DNA from: Gemmatimonadota bacterium
GTDB lineage: Bacteria > Gemmatimonadota > Gemmatimonadetes > Gemmatimonadales > GWC2-71-9
Reading direction: 5' to 3'
Assembly (NCBI GenBank): GCA_003222085.1
Contig: QHUK01000023.1
Coordinates: 1 to 64,000 of the forward strand
DNA: 64,000 nucleotides
Position 1 is the first letter of the stretch. Each line of letters begins with the position of its first letter. Below are positions 34,869 through 43,259 of the stretch, in pieces. The notes under the pieces were generated by a model. That model was not told the origin of the DNA and did not search any database. It saw nothing but the letters and a program-made list of their open reading frames with translations. The translations under genes were made by a program, and so were the position numbers.

Positions 34869-35635
34869 GCCGGCTGGACCGCGGGGGCGAGGCTGATCCG
34901 CGTGCCCGCTCGGGCGTCGTCCAGGAGCCGCAGATCGCCGATGCGGACGGCGCGGGCGCCGCCCCGGAGCGCCGCCGTCGCGGCACGCAGCTTGGCCGCC
35001 ATCCCGTCGGCCGCTACACCGAGCTCGATGAGCGTCTCGACGTCGCCCGCCTCGAGCGCGGGCCGCACCGCTCCATCCACCTCCACCCCCGGGACGTCCG
35101 AGACGAGCAGCAGCTCGGCCGCTCCGAGCGCGGCGGCGATCGCCGCCGCCGCGTCGTCCGCGTTCACGTTGAGGGGGGGCCCCGCCGCACCCGAGACGTC
35201 CGGAGCCATGGGGGCGATCACCGGGGTCAGCCCGGCGAGCAGGAAGCTCTCGAGCAACGCGACGCGCACTCCGGCGATCTCCCCGACGTGTCCCAAGCCG
35301 CCGGGCGCGGGCTGGGCGGCGAGCAATCCACCGTCCACGCCCGACAGCCCGACCGCATCGAGGCCGGCGGCGCGCAGCGCCGTCACCACCTGGCGGTTCA
35401 CGGGACCGGCCATCACCAGCTCGACCACTTCCGCCACTTCCGGGGTCGTGACCCGCCGGCCGTCCCGCTTCTCGACCGGCAGCCCGAGCCGCCGCGACAG
35501 CGCGCTGACGGCCCGCCCACCGCCGTGCACCACAACCACGGGGTCGAGGCGCACGAGCGCCCGTGCGCACACCGCGAGCCAATCGGGGCGATCGAGCTCG
35601 TTGCCGCCCAGCTTGACGACCCGGGTGCTCAGCAC
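34865..35635 (-). CDS. argB: Acetylglutamate kinase (amino-acid kinase family)
   Basis: 256 residues from GTG 35635. The amino-acid kinase fold shows VVKLGGNEL, VVHGGGRAV, LSGVDGGLLAA, NVNADDAAAAIA and VSDVPGVEV. It phosphorylates N-acetylglutamate. LysZ, acting on LysW-aminoadipate, is a close relative; the neighbouring NAGS gene favours arginine. The stop overlaps argD and the start overlaps the argC end by seven bases. No N-terminal helix for arginine-sensitive hexamers is visible, so feedback control may lie on NAGS. Confidence 0.88.
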   Translation of the reverse strand: MLSTRVVKLGGNELDRPDWLAVCARALVRLDPVVVVHGGGRAVSALSRRLGLPVEKRDGRRVTTPEVAEVVELVMAGPVNRQVVTALRAAGLDAVGLSGVDGGLLAAQPAPGGLGHVGEIAGVRVALLESFLLAGLTPVIAPMAPDVSGAAGPPLNVNADDAAAAIAAALGAAELLLVSDVPGVEVDGAVRPALEAGDVETLIELGVAADGMAAKLRAATAALRGGARAVRIGDLRLLDDARAGTRISLAPAVQPA

Positions 35636-36588
35636 GTGAGCCCCGCCGTCTCGGGCAGACCGAGCATGACGTTCATGTTCTGAATCGCCTGCCCCGCCGC
35701 GCCCTTCACCAGATTGTCGATCGCGGCGATCACCGTCAGGCGCGGCCGACGGACGTTGGTCACCGCCGCGACGCCGATGGCGACGCGATTGCGATACACC
35801 ACATCCTTGAGCGACGGCAGCGCGCCGTGCAACACCGCCACGCACGGCTCGTCGGCATACACCGTCTCGTAGATCTCCTCCGCCGCCACCCGGTCGATGG
35901 CCCGGGCGAGCGGCACGTGAATCGTCTCGAGGATGCCCCGCCGGACGGGGAGCAGATGGGCCGTGAAGACGAGGTCGCCCGTGAAGCCGCTCTCGCGCGC
36001 GAGAGCAGCCTTGAGCTCGGGGAGGTGACGGTGCTCGTTGCCGGCCGAATAGGCGCGGAAGTCCTCGGCCACCTCACCAAACAGGAGGTCCCGCTGGAGC
36101 GTCCGGCCCGCGCCCGTGACGCCCGAGGCGGCGTCGATCACCACCTCCCGGGACTGGTCGATCAGACCGCCCCGAGCGAGCGGGAGGAGGGCGAGCAGCG
36201 CCGCGGTCGGGTAGCAGCCCGGGTTCGCCACGAGATCCGCCGCCGCGACATGGGGGCGGGTGACCTCGGTCAGCCCATACACCGCATCGGGCGACAGGCG
36301 GAAGTCGGCGGAGAGATCCACGGCGCGCTTGCCGAGGCCCCTGGCCTCCTGTACGTAGCGCGCCGATACGCCGTGCGGCAGGGCCGACAGCACGATTTCG
36401 GCCCGAGCGACGGGGGCGTCCGCGATGCGGACGAGCTCGACGCCCCCGCGCCGCTCGCCGGCGGCGGACTCGGCCGTCGCAAACGCGACCGACGCCCCCG
36501 GATGGCCGGCGAGGAGCCGCAACAGCTCCTGCCCCACGTAGCCGGACGCCCCGAGCACCCCCACCGGCACCGGTGCATTAATATTCAT
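35629..36588 (-). CDS. argC: N-acetyl-gamma-glutamyl-phosphate reductase
   Basis: 319 residues from ATG 36588 (GTG 36594 would add two). N-terminal Rossmann motif GVLGASGYVGQELLRLL, catalytic Cys in LVANPGCYPTAAL, SGVTGAGR and EHRHLPEL with the conserved His. It reduces acetylglutamyl phosphate with NADPH. It is the first gene of the arginine operon. Two TGAATATTWWT elements exactly 20 bases apart span the start region and could be ArgR-type sites. Confidence 0.94.
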   Translation of the reverse strand: MNINAPVPVGVLGASGYVGQELLRLLAGHPGASVAFATAESAAGERRGGVELVRIADAPVARAEIVLSALPHGVSARYVQEARGLGKRAVDLSADFRLSPDAVYGLTEVTRPHVAAADLVANPGCYPTAALLALLPLARGGLIDQSREVVIDAASGVTGAGRTLQRDLLFGEVAEDFRAYSAGNEHRHLPELKAALARESGFTGDLVFTAHLLPVRRGILETIHVPLARAIDRVAAEEIYETVYADEPCVAVLHGALPSLKDVVYRNRVAIGVAAVTNVRRPRLTVIAAIDNLVKGAAGQAIQNMNVMLGLPETAGLTC

Positions 36589-36607
36589 CGTCACGGAAAA
36601 ATATTCA
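36577..36607. promoter_or_regulatory. Paired TGAATATTWWT elements at the argC start (ARG-box-like)
   Basis: On the minus strand TGAATATTTTT (36597-36607) and TGAATATTAAT (36577-36587) are direct repeats with a 20-base period, two helical turns. TGAAT half-sites resemble the ARG box bound by ArgR/AhrC. They are conspicuously AT-rich and the second covers the start codon. Confidence 0.5.
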
Positions 36608-36610
36608 CTC

Positions 36611-36640
36611 TGGCACGAAGTGCAAGACCCGGGTTAGCCT
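36611..36640 (+). promoter_or_regulatory. Promoter of the S9 peptidase gene
   Basis: TGGCAC (36611-36616), an 18-base spacer and TAGCCT (36635-36640), then TTTCCGCCC and the ATG at 36649. There is no Shine-Dalgarno and the ATG is nine bases past the -10, so a leaderless transcript is likely. Confidence 0.5.
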
Positions 36641-36648
36641 TTCCGCCC

Positions 36649-38661
36649 ATGTTCGAGAAGCTCGTCCCGACGCTCGCCGGGCTGGCGCTCGTGCCGGCAC
36701 TCGGCGCGCAGGCGCCCGCGGCCGCTTCGCCCGCTGCGCCGCTCCGGCCCTTCTCGCTGGACGACCTCTCCCGCGTCCGGGACGTGCGCGAGCCGCAGAT
36801 CTCTCCGGACGGCGCCTGGGTGGCCTATACGGTCTCGACCTCCGACACTGCCGAGGATCGGAGCACGAGCGCGGTGTGGATGGCGAGCTGGGACGGCTCG
36901 CGCAACGTCCGCCTCACCACCTCGAAATCGGGCGAGCACACACCCCGGTGGAGCCCGGATGGGCGGTGGCTCGCGTTTCTGTCGAGCCGCGACGACGACC
37001 ACACCCAGCTCTGGCTGCTCGACCGCCTGGGCGGCGAGGGGCGCAAGGCCACCACCCTGCCGAGCGACGTAGACGACTACGTGTGGGCGCCCGACGGCAG
37101 GCGGATCGCGCTGGTCGCGGAGGACGCGGACACGGCCAAGCCCAAGACCCCACCGCCGATCGTGATCGACCGGTTCCAGTTCAAGCAGGACGAGAGCGGC
37201 TACCTCGGCAAGCAGCGCCGGCACCTGTACGTGCTCGACGTGGAGTCGGGGAAGACGGCGATGCTGACATCGGGGGACTACGACGAGCTCCTGCCCGCCT
37301 GGTCGCCCGACGGCAAGTCCCTCGCCTTCGTGAGCAAGCGACGCCCGGACTTCGATCGAGACAGCAATTGGGACCTGTATGTGATCGCCGCCGGCGGGGG
37401 CGGCGCCGCGCCACGCCAGCTCACGACGTTCGAGGGGCCGGACAACGATCCCGACACCGAGAGCCGCCCGGCATGGAGCCCCGACGGCCACTCGCTCGCG
37501 TACCTCCAGGGCGGCCCGCTCAAGCTGCTCTACTACGCCGTCCAGAAGCTCGCGGTCGTGCCCGGCGCGGGGGGGGCTCCTCACATCCTCACGGCGGCCC
37601 TCGATCGCAACGTGGCGAGCCCCGTGTGGTCGGGCGACGGGTCGTCCATCACCTTCTTGCTCGAGGACGACCGGGCCGTCGGGCTGGCGCGCGTGCCGGC
37701 CGCGGGCGGGGCGATCGAGCGGCTCGTCTCGGGCCCCCGGGTCGTGAGCGCGTTTACCGCCGGCGCGAACGGCAAGCTCGCCGTGCTCGTGTCCACGCCG
37801 CTCGCGCCCGCGGAAGTGTTCGCCCTGGACGGCTCGACGCTGCGGCCGCTGTCACGCCAGAACGACGAGTGGCTCGCGCGGGTCACGCTCGGCGGCGTGG
37901 AGCCGATCACCTTCAAGAGCCGCGACGGCACGGCGGTCAACGGCTTCGCGGTGAAACCGCCCGACTTCGTGCCGGGCAAGCGCTACCCGACGATCCTGCG
38001 CATTCACGGCGGGCCCGTCTCGCAGTACCAGAACGAGTTCGACTCGCAGCTCCAAACCCTCGCCGGTCACGGCTATCTCGTGGTGGTCGCGAACCCGCGC
38101 GGCAGCTCCGGCCGGGGCGAGCGGTTCTCCACGGCGATCTTCGCCGACTGGGGGAACAAGGACGCGCAGGACGTGCTCGCCGCGGTCGACTACGCGGTGG
38201 CCCAGGGGCTCGCCGATCCCGCGCGCCTGGGGGTCGGGGGGTGGAGCTACGGCGGCATCCTCACGAATTATGTGATCGCCCAGGACCAGCGCTTCAAGGC
38301 GGCGGTGAGCGGGGCGAGCATTGCCAACGTTCTCGCCGGCTACGGCACCGATCAGTATGTGCGGGAATACGAGGTCGAGCTGGGCGTGCCGTGGAAAACC
38401 GCCGGCACGTGGGTCAGGCTGTCATTCCCCTTCCTCCACGCCGACCGGATCACGACGCCGACGCTGTTCCTGTGCGGCGACAAGGACTTCAACGTCCCGC
38501 TCCTCAACTCGGAGCAGATGTACCAGGCGCTTCGAAGCCTCGGCGTGGAAACCCAGCTGGTGATCTATCCGGGGCAGCACCACGGGATCAACAAGCCGAG
38601 CTACCGGCGCGACCGGCTGGAGCGGTACCTGGCGTGGTACGACAAATACCTTAAACCGTAG
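36649..38661 (+). CDS. Peptidase S9 (acylaminoacyl-peptidase/prolyl oligopeptidase family)
   Basis: 670 residues. A signal peptide (LVPTLAGLALVPALGAQ) targets the periplasm. Residues about 45-410 form a seven-bladed WD40-like propeller with repeated SPDGxxxAY/F motifs. The C-terminal alpha/beta hydrolase domain has nucleophile Ser in GGWSYGG, Asp in CGDKDFNVP and His in GQHHGI. Such enzymes cleave short peptides, often releasing N-blocked residues. The stop codon lies within the palindrome at 38658-38685. Confidence 0.93.
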   Translation: MFEKLVPTLAGLALVPALGAQAPAAASPAAPLRPFSLDDLSRVRDVREPQISPDGAWVAYTVSTSDTAEDRSTSAVWMASWDGSRNVRLTTSKSGEHTPRWSPDGRWLAFLSSRDDDHTQLWLLDRLGGEGRKATTLPSDVDDYVWAPDGRRIALVAEDADTAKPKTPPPIVIDRFQFKQDESGYLGKQRRHLYVLDVESGKTAMLTSGDYDELLPAWSPDGKSLAFVSKRRPDFDRDSNWDLYVIAAGGGGAAPRQLTTFEGPDNDPDTESRPAWSPDGHSLAYLQGGPLKLLYYAVQKLAVVPGAGGAPHILTAALDRNVASPVWSGDGSSITFLLEDDRAVGLARVPAAGGAIERLVSGPRVVSAFTAGANGKLAVLVSTPLAPAEVFALDGSTLRPLSRQNDEWLARVTLGGVEPITFKSRDGTAVNGFAVKPPDFVPGKRYPTILRIHGGPVSQYQNEFDSQLQTLAGHGYLVVVANPRGSSGRGERFSTAIFADWGNKDAQDVLAAVDYAVAQGLADPARLGVGGWSYGGILTNYVIAQDQRFKAAVSGASIANVLAGYGTDQYVREYEVELGVPWKTAGTWVRLSFPFLHADRITTPTLFLCGDKDFNVPLLNSEQMYQALRSLGVETQLVIYPGQHHGINKPSYRRDRLERYLAWYDKYLKP

Positions 38662-38685
38662 GGGCGCAGCATGCTGCGCCCCTAC
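38658..38685. terminator. 28-bp perfect palindrome between convergent genes
   Basis: Bases 38658-38685 are perfectly self-complementary (outer GTAGGGGCGC, centre GCATGC). The S9 peptidase stop TAG (38659-38661) is inside, and the convergent gene's stop begins at 38689, four bases away. It should act as a bidirectional terminator in RNA and could form a cruciform in DNA. Confidence 0.8.
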
Positions 38686-38686
38686 A

Positions 38687-39745
38687 TTATTCGACGCGTT
38701 CCAGACGCGGGTTGGGCCGATAGCTCCGTCCCACTTTCGCCAGCGGTTTGCCCTCGACCCGCACGACGTCGGCGGTGAAGTCGAAGCGGCCCTGGAACAG
38801 GCTCGACCCCACGCCGTACATGTCCACCGGCACCCCCTGCTCTTCGAACCGCCGGATCTTGTCGACGGTGAACCCGCCCGAGACGACGATGCGCACGTGC
38901 CGGAACCCGTCCGCGTCGAGCGCCCGGCGCACGTTCCAGACGAGCTGCGGGTTCACGCCCGTCGGCTTGAAGGTGCCCATCTGCGGAATGACCGACTTGT
39001 CCACGAGGGTCTCGGACGTATCGATCCGTACGCCAAACAGCCGCTCGCCCAGCGCCCGCGCGACTTTGAGCGCCATCCCGACGCAGTCGTTCTCGAAGTC
39101 GACGAGGGTGATGAGGCGCACGTTCCCGTCCATGAGCTCGGCGAACTTCTTCGAGGCGAGCACGGTATCGCCGCCGTAGGCGGCGATGAGGGCGTGGGGC
39201 ACCGTGCCGACGCCTTCGGAGCCCCACCACGATGCCTGCGCGTCGGTCGACACGCCGATCGCGCCCGCGATGTGCGCCGCGTACCCGTCTCCGGTCTGTA
39301 CCAGCCAGTGGTCGTGCCGGGCCGGGAAGAACATCACCTGCTTCGGCTTGGCCGCTTCCACCACGCGGCGGGTGTTGGTCCCGACCTTCGTGCGGCGGGC
39401 GAGGACACCGAGGTACAGGGTCTCGAGGTGGGCGAACGCGTCGTACGGGCCCTCGATGAGGAGCACCGTCTCCCACGGTGCGATCTCGTCGCCGTCGTAC
39501 AGCGCGTAGACCTCGAGCTCCGGCCACTCCATGCTGCACAGCTTGAGAATCGCGATCGCCTCGTCGATGCCGCCGAGGAACGCGTGCGATTTGCCGAACA
39601 CCTGCATCGTGACGCACGGGCGATGGTCGTCCTTGAGCAGCAGCTCGCGCGTGCGGACGAAATATTTATCCGAGTAGTAGCCCTCCCGCATCTTCTCGAC
39701 GGGGAGGTGGAAGATCGCAGGGTCGAGCCGCTGCTTCCGGGCCAT
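38687..39745 (-). CDS. Nicotinate phosphoribosyltransferase-like protein
   Basis: 352 residues from ATG 39745. Motifs of the NAPRTase/QPRTase fold are present: KMREGYYSDKYF, EGPYDAFAHLETLYLGVLA, TKVGTNTRR, FFPARHDHW, DFENDC, TFKPTGVNPQLV, SGGFTVDKIRRF and GVGSSLFQGRFDFTADVV. It converts nicotinate plus PRPP to NaMN. Together with the nicotinamidase-like gene at 32.3-32.9 kb it completes the Preiss-Handler salvage entry. The family contains misannotated paralogues, so the substrate is probable rather than certain. Confidence 0.87.
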   Translation of the reverse strand: MARKQRLDPAIFHLPVEKMREGYYSDKYFVRTRELLLKDDHRPCVTMQVFGKSHAFLGGIDEAIAILKLCSMEWPELEVYALYDGDEIAPWETVLLIEGPYDAFAHLETLYLGVLARRTKVGTNTRRVVEAAKPKQVMFFPARHDHWLVQTGDGYAAHIAGAIGVSTDAQASWWGSEGVGTVPHALIAAYGGDTVLASKKFAELMDGNVRLITLVDFENDCVGMALKVARALGERLFGVRIDTSETLVDKSVIPQMGTFKPTGVNPQLVWNVRRALDADGFRHVRIVVSGGFTVDKIRRFEEQGVPVDMYGVGSSLFQGRFDFTADVVRVEGKPLAKVGRSYRPNPRLERVE

Positions 39746-39761
39746 CGGTGGATAATATCGC

Positions 39762-40643
39762 TCAGCGCCCGACCGGCCAGCGGAAGGTCGCCATGAGGGT
39801 GTCGCCACCGGTGAGCGCCACGCGACGCGCGATGTTGTCGAGCCGGCCGCACCGGACTCGGGGCCCCCCAGCCGACTCCGGCACGACGACCCGCAGGCAG
39901 ACGACGTCCACGGCCACGGCGAGCGCGCTGTCGCGGCCGGTCCGGGGCGGCTCGGGTCGCTCCAGGGCCACATCGAGATCCAGAGTCTCGCGGCCCAGCC
40001 TGAACCTGACCCGGCGGCCGTCGGTCTCGGGCACGAGGTCCACGACCTGCGGGCTCGACGCCGTGTCGCCGCGCACCAGCAGCATGCGAACCGTCACGCG
40101 GCGCGGCGGGATCACCGCCTGGGCCGTGAAGGCGACGGCACTGTCGATGATCGTCATCTCCTCGCTCGCGCGGGTCTCGCCGGCGGCGAACTCGCGGCTC
40201 AGCGTGATCTCCACCCAGACCACGCGCCGCTGGCCGACGCCGGGTGGCCCGAAGGGGTACAGGAGGGCCGTCCCGCCCCACGCGATCCGGGACCAGCGCC
40301 GGTAGCTGTCTTCCTCCCACAGCGGCAAGCCGCGACGCGACCGGCCGACCTGGCGCCGGCTGAAAAACAGCCCCACCAGGTTCACAGTGTCCGGCTCGGG
40401 GAGCGTGCCGAGCAAGCCCTGGAGCTCGCTCGCGCGGGCCCGCAGCCCGAGCCGGAGGTCCGTCTCGGGCGGGCCGGTCACCGCGGCGCTCGCGAGCAGG
40501 CGCGTCTCGCCGGCTGCGCGTTCGACCACCCGGAGGTGGTACGTCACGCGGTAGTTCGGGGCCTGTGGCGCGGCGGTGACCCCGACCCACGCCCCCACCC
40601 CCAGCGCCGCGACGACCAGGCTAGGGCGCCAGGAAGGTCGCAC
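39762..40643 (-). CDS. Exported hypothetical protein
   Basis: 293 residues starting at GTG 40643, which overlaps the preceding anti-sigma-like gene by 23 bases. A signal peptide (LVVAALGVGAWVGVTAAPQ) is followed by a beta-rich sequence with alternating hydrophobics (NYRVTYHLRVVERAAG, VTVRMLLVRGDT). No catalytic motif or known domain was recognised. The position at the end of a GT2/anti-sigma operon gives no clear role. Confidence 0.7.
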   Translation of the reverse strand: MRPSWRPSLVVAALGVGAWVGVTAAPQAPNYRVTYHLRVVERAAGETRLLASAAVTGPPETDLRLGLRARASELQGLLGTLPEPDTVNLVGLFFSRRQVGRSRRGLPLWEEDSYRRWSRIAWGGTALLYPFGPPGVGQRRVVWVEITLSREFAAGETRASEEMTIIDSAVAFTAQAVIPPRRVTVRMLLVRGDTASSPQVVDLVPETDGRRVRFRLGRETLDLDVALERPEPPRTGRDSALAVAVDVVCLRVVVPESAGGPRVRCGRLDNIARRVALTGGDTLMATFRWPVGR

Positions 40644-40959
40644 GCGTAGCCTCGATCGATTCCGACCCCGGCCCGCCCCACCGGTTGTGCCCGAACCAGC
40701 CCGCCGCCGCCCCGGCGACGAGGCTCGCCGTCATCCACAGAGCCAACGTGCGCCCGCGGATCCGCGGACGCGGTACCGTGCGCGCGTGCGGCTCGCCGGC
40801 GGACCGGGCGAACGCGACCCGCAGCTCGAGATGGCTCACGCGCGCTTCGGCGCAGTGCCGGCACCCGGCGAGATGGCGGGCCAGCGCGGCGCGCTCGGGG
40901 AGACTGAGCTCACCGTCGAGCTCGAGGTCGATCTGCTGTACCCATTCGTCGTGGTTCAC
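40621..40959 (-). CDS. Small zf-HC2 anti-sigma-like membrane protein
   Basis: 112 residues from a GTG overlapping the GT2 stop (GTGA), with GGAGGAG upstream. ARHLAGCRHCAEAR carries the zinc-binding HxxxCxxC motif, and one membrane helix lies at about 74-90. No sigma factor gene is adjacent, so the partner is elsewhere or the protein has another regulatory role. Very short periplasmic part. Confidence 0.75.
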   Translation of the reverse strand: MNHDEWVQQIDLELDGELSLPERAALARHLAGCRHCAEARVSHLELRVAFARSAGEPHARTVPRPRIRGRTLALWMTASLVAGAAAGWFGHNRWGGPGSESIEATRATFLAP

Positions 40960-41684
40960 GGCAGCTCCTCCCGCACCCGGTAGCGCAACGCCCGGCGCTG
41001 CATCCAGCGCACGGCGAGCGCGTCCACCAGCGCGCGGAATACACGGTTCCACATCCCGTACTTCGTCTTCCCGAAGCGGCGGGGCCGGTGGCGCACGGGC
41101 ACCTCCGTGACCCGACCGCCTTGCATCCTGACGAGCGTCGGCAGGAAACGGTGCATCCCGTTGAACAGCGGCAGCGCCCGCAGCGCTTCGACGCGAAACG
41201 CCTTGAGGGAACAGCCCGTGTCGCGGATCGTCTCGCGGTTGAGCCGGTTGCGCACGCCGTTCGCGATCCGGCTCTGCAGCCGCTTCCAGCTCGAGTCCCG
41301 CCGCTCCACGCGGTACCCGGCGACCGCCGCGGCTCCGCTCCGCTCGAGCTCGGATAGCAGGCCGGGAATGTCGGCCGGGTCGTTCTGCAGATCCGCGTCG
41401 AGCGTGACGACGACCCGCCCGCGGGCCGCGCCGAAGCCCGCCGCAAAGGCCGCGGTTTGCCCGGCGTTCGCCGCGAACGCCACGATGTGGATCTCGGGGT
41501 GCTCGCGTTTCAGCGCTTTGAGGACGTCGAGCGAGCCGTCCGTCGAGCCGTCGTCCACGGCCACGATCTCGTAGCACCCCCTCCGGGCGGTCAGCGCTCG
41601 ATCGATCTCCTCGACCAGGACCGGCAGATTGTCGCGCTCATTGTACACCGGGATGACCAGCGAGAGCTCAAGCGGGGCGGACAT
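40956..41684 (-). CDS. Family 2 glycosyltransferase (DPM1/GtrB-like)
   Basis: 242 residues. LSLVIPVYNERDNLPVLVEEI, VDDGSTDGS and TLDADLQNDPADI (the DxD motif) define a GT-A dolichol/undecaprenyl-phosphate mannosyltransferase-like enzyme. RETIRDTGCSLKAFRVEAL and HRPRRFGKTKYGMWNR are typical of this clade. No C-terminal membrane helices, so it is a soluble or peripheral enzyme that probably charges undecaprenyl phosphate with a sugar. It overlaps the gene before it by 17 bases. Confidence 0.88.
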   Translation of the reverse strand: MSAPLELSLVIPVYNERDNLPVLVEEIDRALTARRGCYEIVAVDDGSTDGSLDVLKALKREHPEIHIVAFAANAGQTAAFAAGFGAARGRVVVTLDADLQNDPADIPGLLSELERSGAAAVAGYRVERRDSSWKRLQSRIANGVRNRLNRETIRDTGCSLKAFRVEALRALPLFNGMHRFLPTLVRMQGGRVTEVPVRHRPRRFGKTKYGMWNRVFRALVDALAVRWMQRRALRYRVREELP

Positions 41685-42183
41685 ACTTGAGCTCGGGCGC
41701 GTCGGGGTAGCGGCGCATCAGCCGGGCGATGACGGCCTCCGCTTTGGCGGCATCGTGCTCGTGCGTGCGGTAGATCTCGGCGAGGCGGATGCCGGCAAGG
41801 ACGACCCGGTGGGGGGGCGGCGGCGGATCGGCGTCGACCAGATGCTCCAGCATCGCGGTTTCGTCCTGGATGGTGATTTCCCTGCCACCCGGGATGGCTC
41901 CACCCGTCAGCACGTTGCCCACGAACTGGCCGAGCGGCTCGAGCACCCATCCGAACAACGAATCGAAGAAGCCCCACGCGCCCCACAGCGCGAGCACCAG
42001 GGCGACGAGCCGCCATTCGATGTGCCCCGCCGCAACCGATACCACGACGAGCGCGAGGCCCGCGAGCACGATGGCCGCGCCCAGGATCCCGCGCACCACC
42101 GCGCGCCCGCTCGGGGGATCTGTGACGTCCACGGGGAGCAAGTTGACAGGGCCCGCCCGGCGGCGCAACCTACGCACGCGCAT
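41668..42183 (-). CDS. Two-helix membrane protein with cytoplasmic helical tail
   Basis: 171 residues from ATG 42183 (GTG 42132 is possible; neither has a clear ribosome site). Two hydrophobic helices (about 35-55 and 62-85) are followed by a tail with DETAMLEHLVDADPPPP and a TPR-like segment (RLAEIYRTHEHDAAKAEAVIARLMRRYPD). Function unknown. It starts 17 bases from the divergent glycosylasparaginase gene, so promoter space is minimal. Confidence 0.65.
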   Translation of the reverse strand: MRVRRLRRRAGPVNLLPVDVTDPPSGRAVVRGILGAAIVLAGLALVVVSVAAGHIEWRLVALVLALWGAWGFFDSLFGWVLEPLGQFVGNVLTGGAIPGGREITIQDETAMLEHLVDADPPPPPHRVVLAGIRLAEIYRTHEHDAAKAEAVIARLMRRYPDAPELKYVRPA

Positions 42184-42200
42184 TTCACAGGAGTCGTTCC

Positions 42201-43259
42201 GTGTCCGAGCAGCTGTCGCGCCGTGAATTTCTCGCCTCCGCCGCCGTCGGCGTCGCGGCCGCGCGGGCGCGCGATATCCCCTTTCCGATGCGGCCACCAC
42301 AGCCGCTCCCCCCGAGCCGATGGGCGGCGAAGCCCGTCGCGGTCTCGAGTGCCAACGGGTTGCGAGCCGTACAAAAGGCGTTCGACATGCTGCTCCAGGG
42401 TGCCGACACCCTCGACGCGGTGATCGAAGGGGTGAAGATCCAGGAGCTCGACCCGAACGACGACTCGGTGGGCTACGGCGGCCTGCCCAACGCCGACGGC
42501 GTGGTGCAGCTGGACGCGTCGTGCATGCACGGACCCAGCAAGCGCGCCGGTGCGGTCGGCGCGCTCGAAGGGATCAAGACGCCCTCCGAGGTCGCGAAGC
42601 TCGTCCTCAAATACACAAACCACATCTTTCTCGTGGGGGAGGGTGCCAAGCGGTTCGCCCTCCAGTACGGCTTCAAGGAGGAAGACCTGCTGACGCCGCA
42701 CGCGCGCGAAGTGTGGCTGCACTGGCGGGCGAACCTGAACCCGACCGACGACTACCTGGACGTGCCCGAGACGCAGGACATGTCCGTCCGGCCCACCGGA
42801 ACCATCAACTGTGACGCGGTCACCCCCCAGGGCGACATCTCCTCCGTGACGACCACCAGCGGCTTGGCGTTCAAGATTCCAGGCCGGGTGGGCGACAGCC
42901 CCATCATCGGCGCCGGCCAGTACACCGACAACGACGTCGGTGCGGCGGGCTCCACCGGCCGCGGCGAATCGAACATCAAAGTGTGTGGCGCCTTCCTGAC
43001 CGTCGAGTTCATGCGCCGCAGCATGAAGCCGACCGATGCGTGCCTCGAGACCCTCAAGCGGGTCGTCCAGCTCACCGAGCCGCGCCTGCTCGGGCCCGAC
43101 GGCAAGCCAAAGTTCAGCCTCAACTTCTACGCGGTGAACAAGCGCGGCGAGTTCGGGGCGGCATCGCTCTATCCCGGGAGTTACGCGGCTCACGACGGGA
43201 AAGAGGCGAAGCTCCGGGACACGGCGTATCTCTACGAGCGGCCCGCTGCGAGCCGCTAG
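42201..43259 (+). CDS. Glycosylasparaginase-family N-terminal nucleophile hydrolase
   Basis: 352 residues from GTG 42201 with AGGAG upstream. It has a Tat-like signal (SRREFLASAAVGVAAA). The asparaginase-2 fold shows the autoproteolysis site with nucleophile Thr in PTGTINCDAV and TTTSGLAFKIPGRVGDSPIIGAG with substrate-binding Arg/Asp, plus GAAGSTGRGE. It would be cut into two chains at the Gly-Thr bond. The substrate is likely GlcNAc-Asn or isoaspartyl peptides in the periplasm. Confidence 0.9.
   Translation: MSEQLSRREFLASAAVGVAAARARDIPFPMRPPQPLPPSRWAAKPVAVSSANGLRAVQKAFDMLLQGADTLDAVIEGVKIQELDPNDDSVGYGGLPNADGVVQLDASCMHGPSKRAGAVGALEGIKTPSEVAKLVLKYTNHIFLVGEGAKRFALQYGFKEEDLLTPHAREVWLHWRANLNPTDDYLDVPETQDMSVRPTGTINCDAVTPQGDISSVTTTSGLAFKIPGRVGDSPIIGAGQYTDNDVGAAGSTGRGESNIKVCGAFLTVEFMRRSMKPTDACLETLKRVVQLTEPRLLGPDGKPKFSLNFYAVNKRGEFGAASLYPGSYAAHDGKEAKLRDTAYLYERPAASR

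Noticed and set aside
34865-36588. LysW-dependent lysine pathway (LysZ, LysY, LysJ)
   Set aside because: No lysW gene or LysX-like ligase is seen, and a NAGS-like gene ends the operon, so arginine synthesis is preferred.
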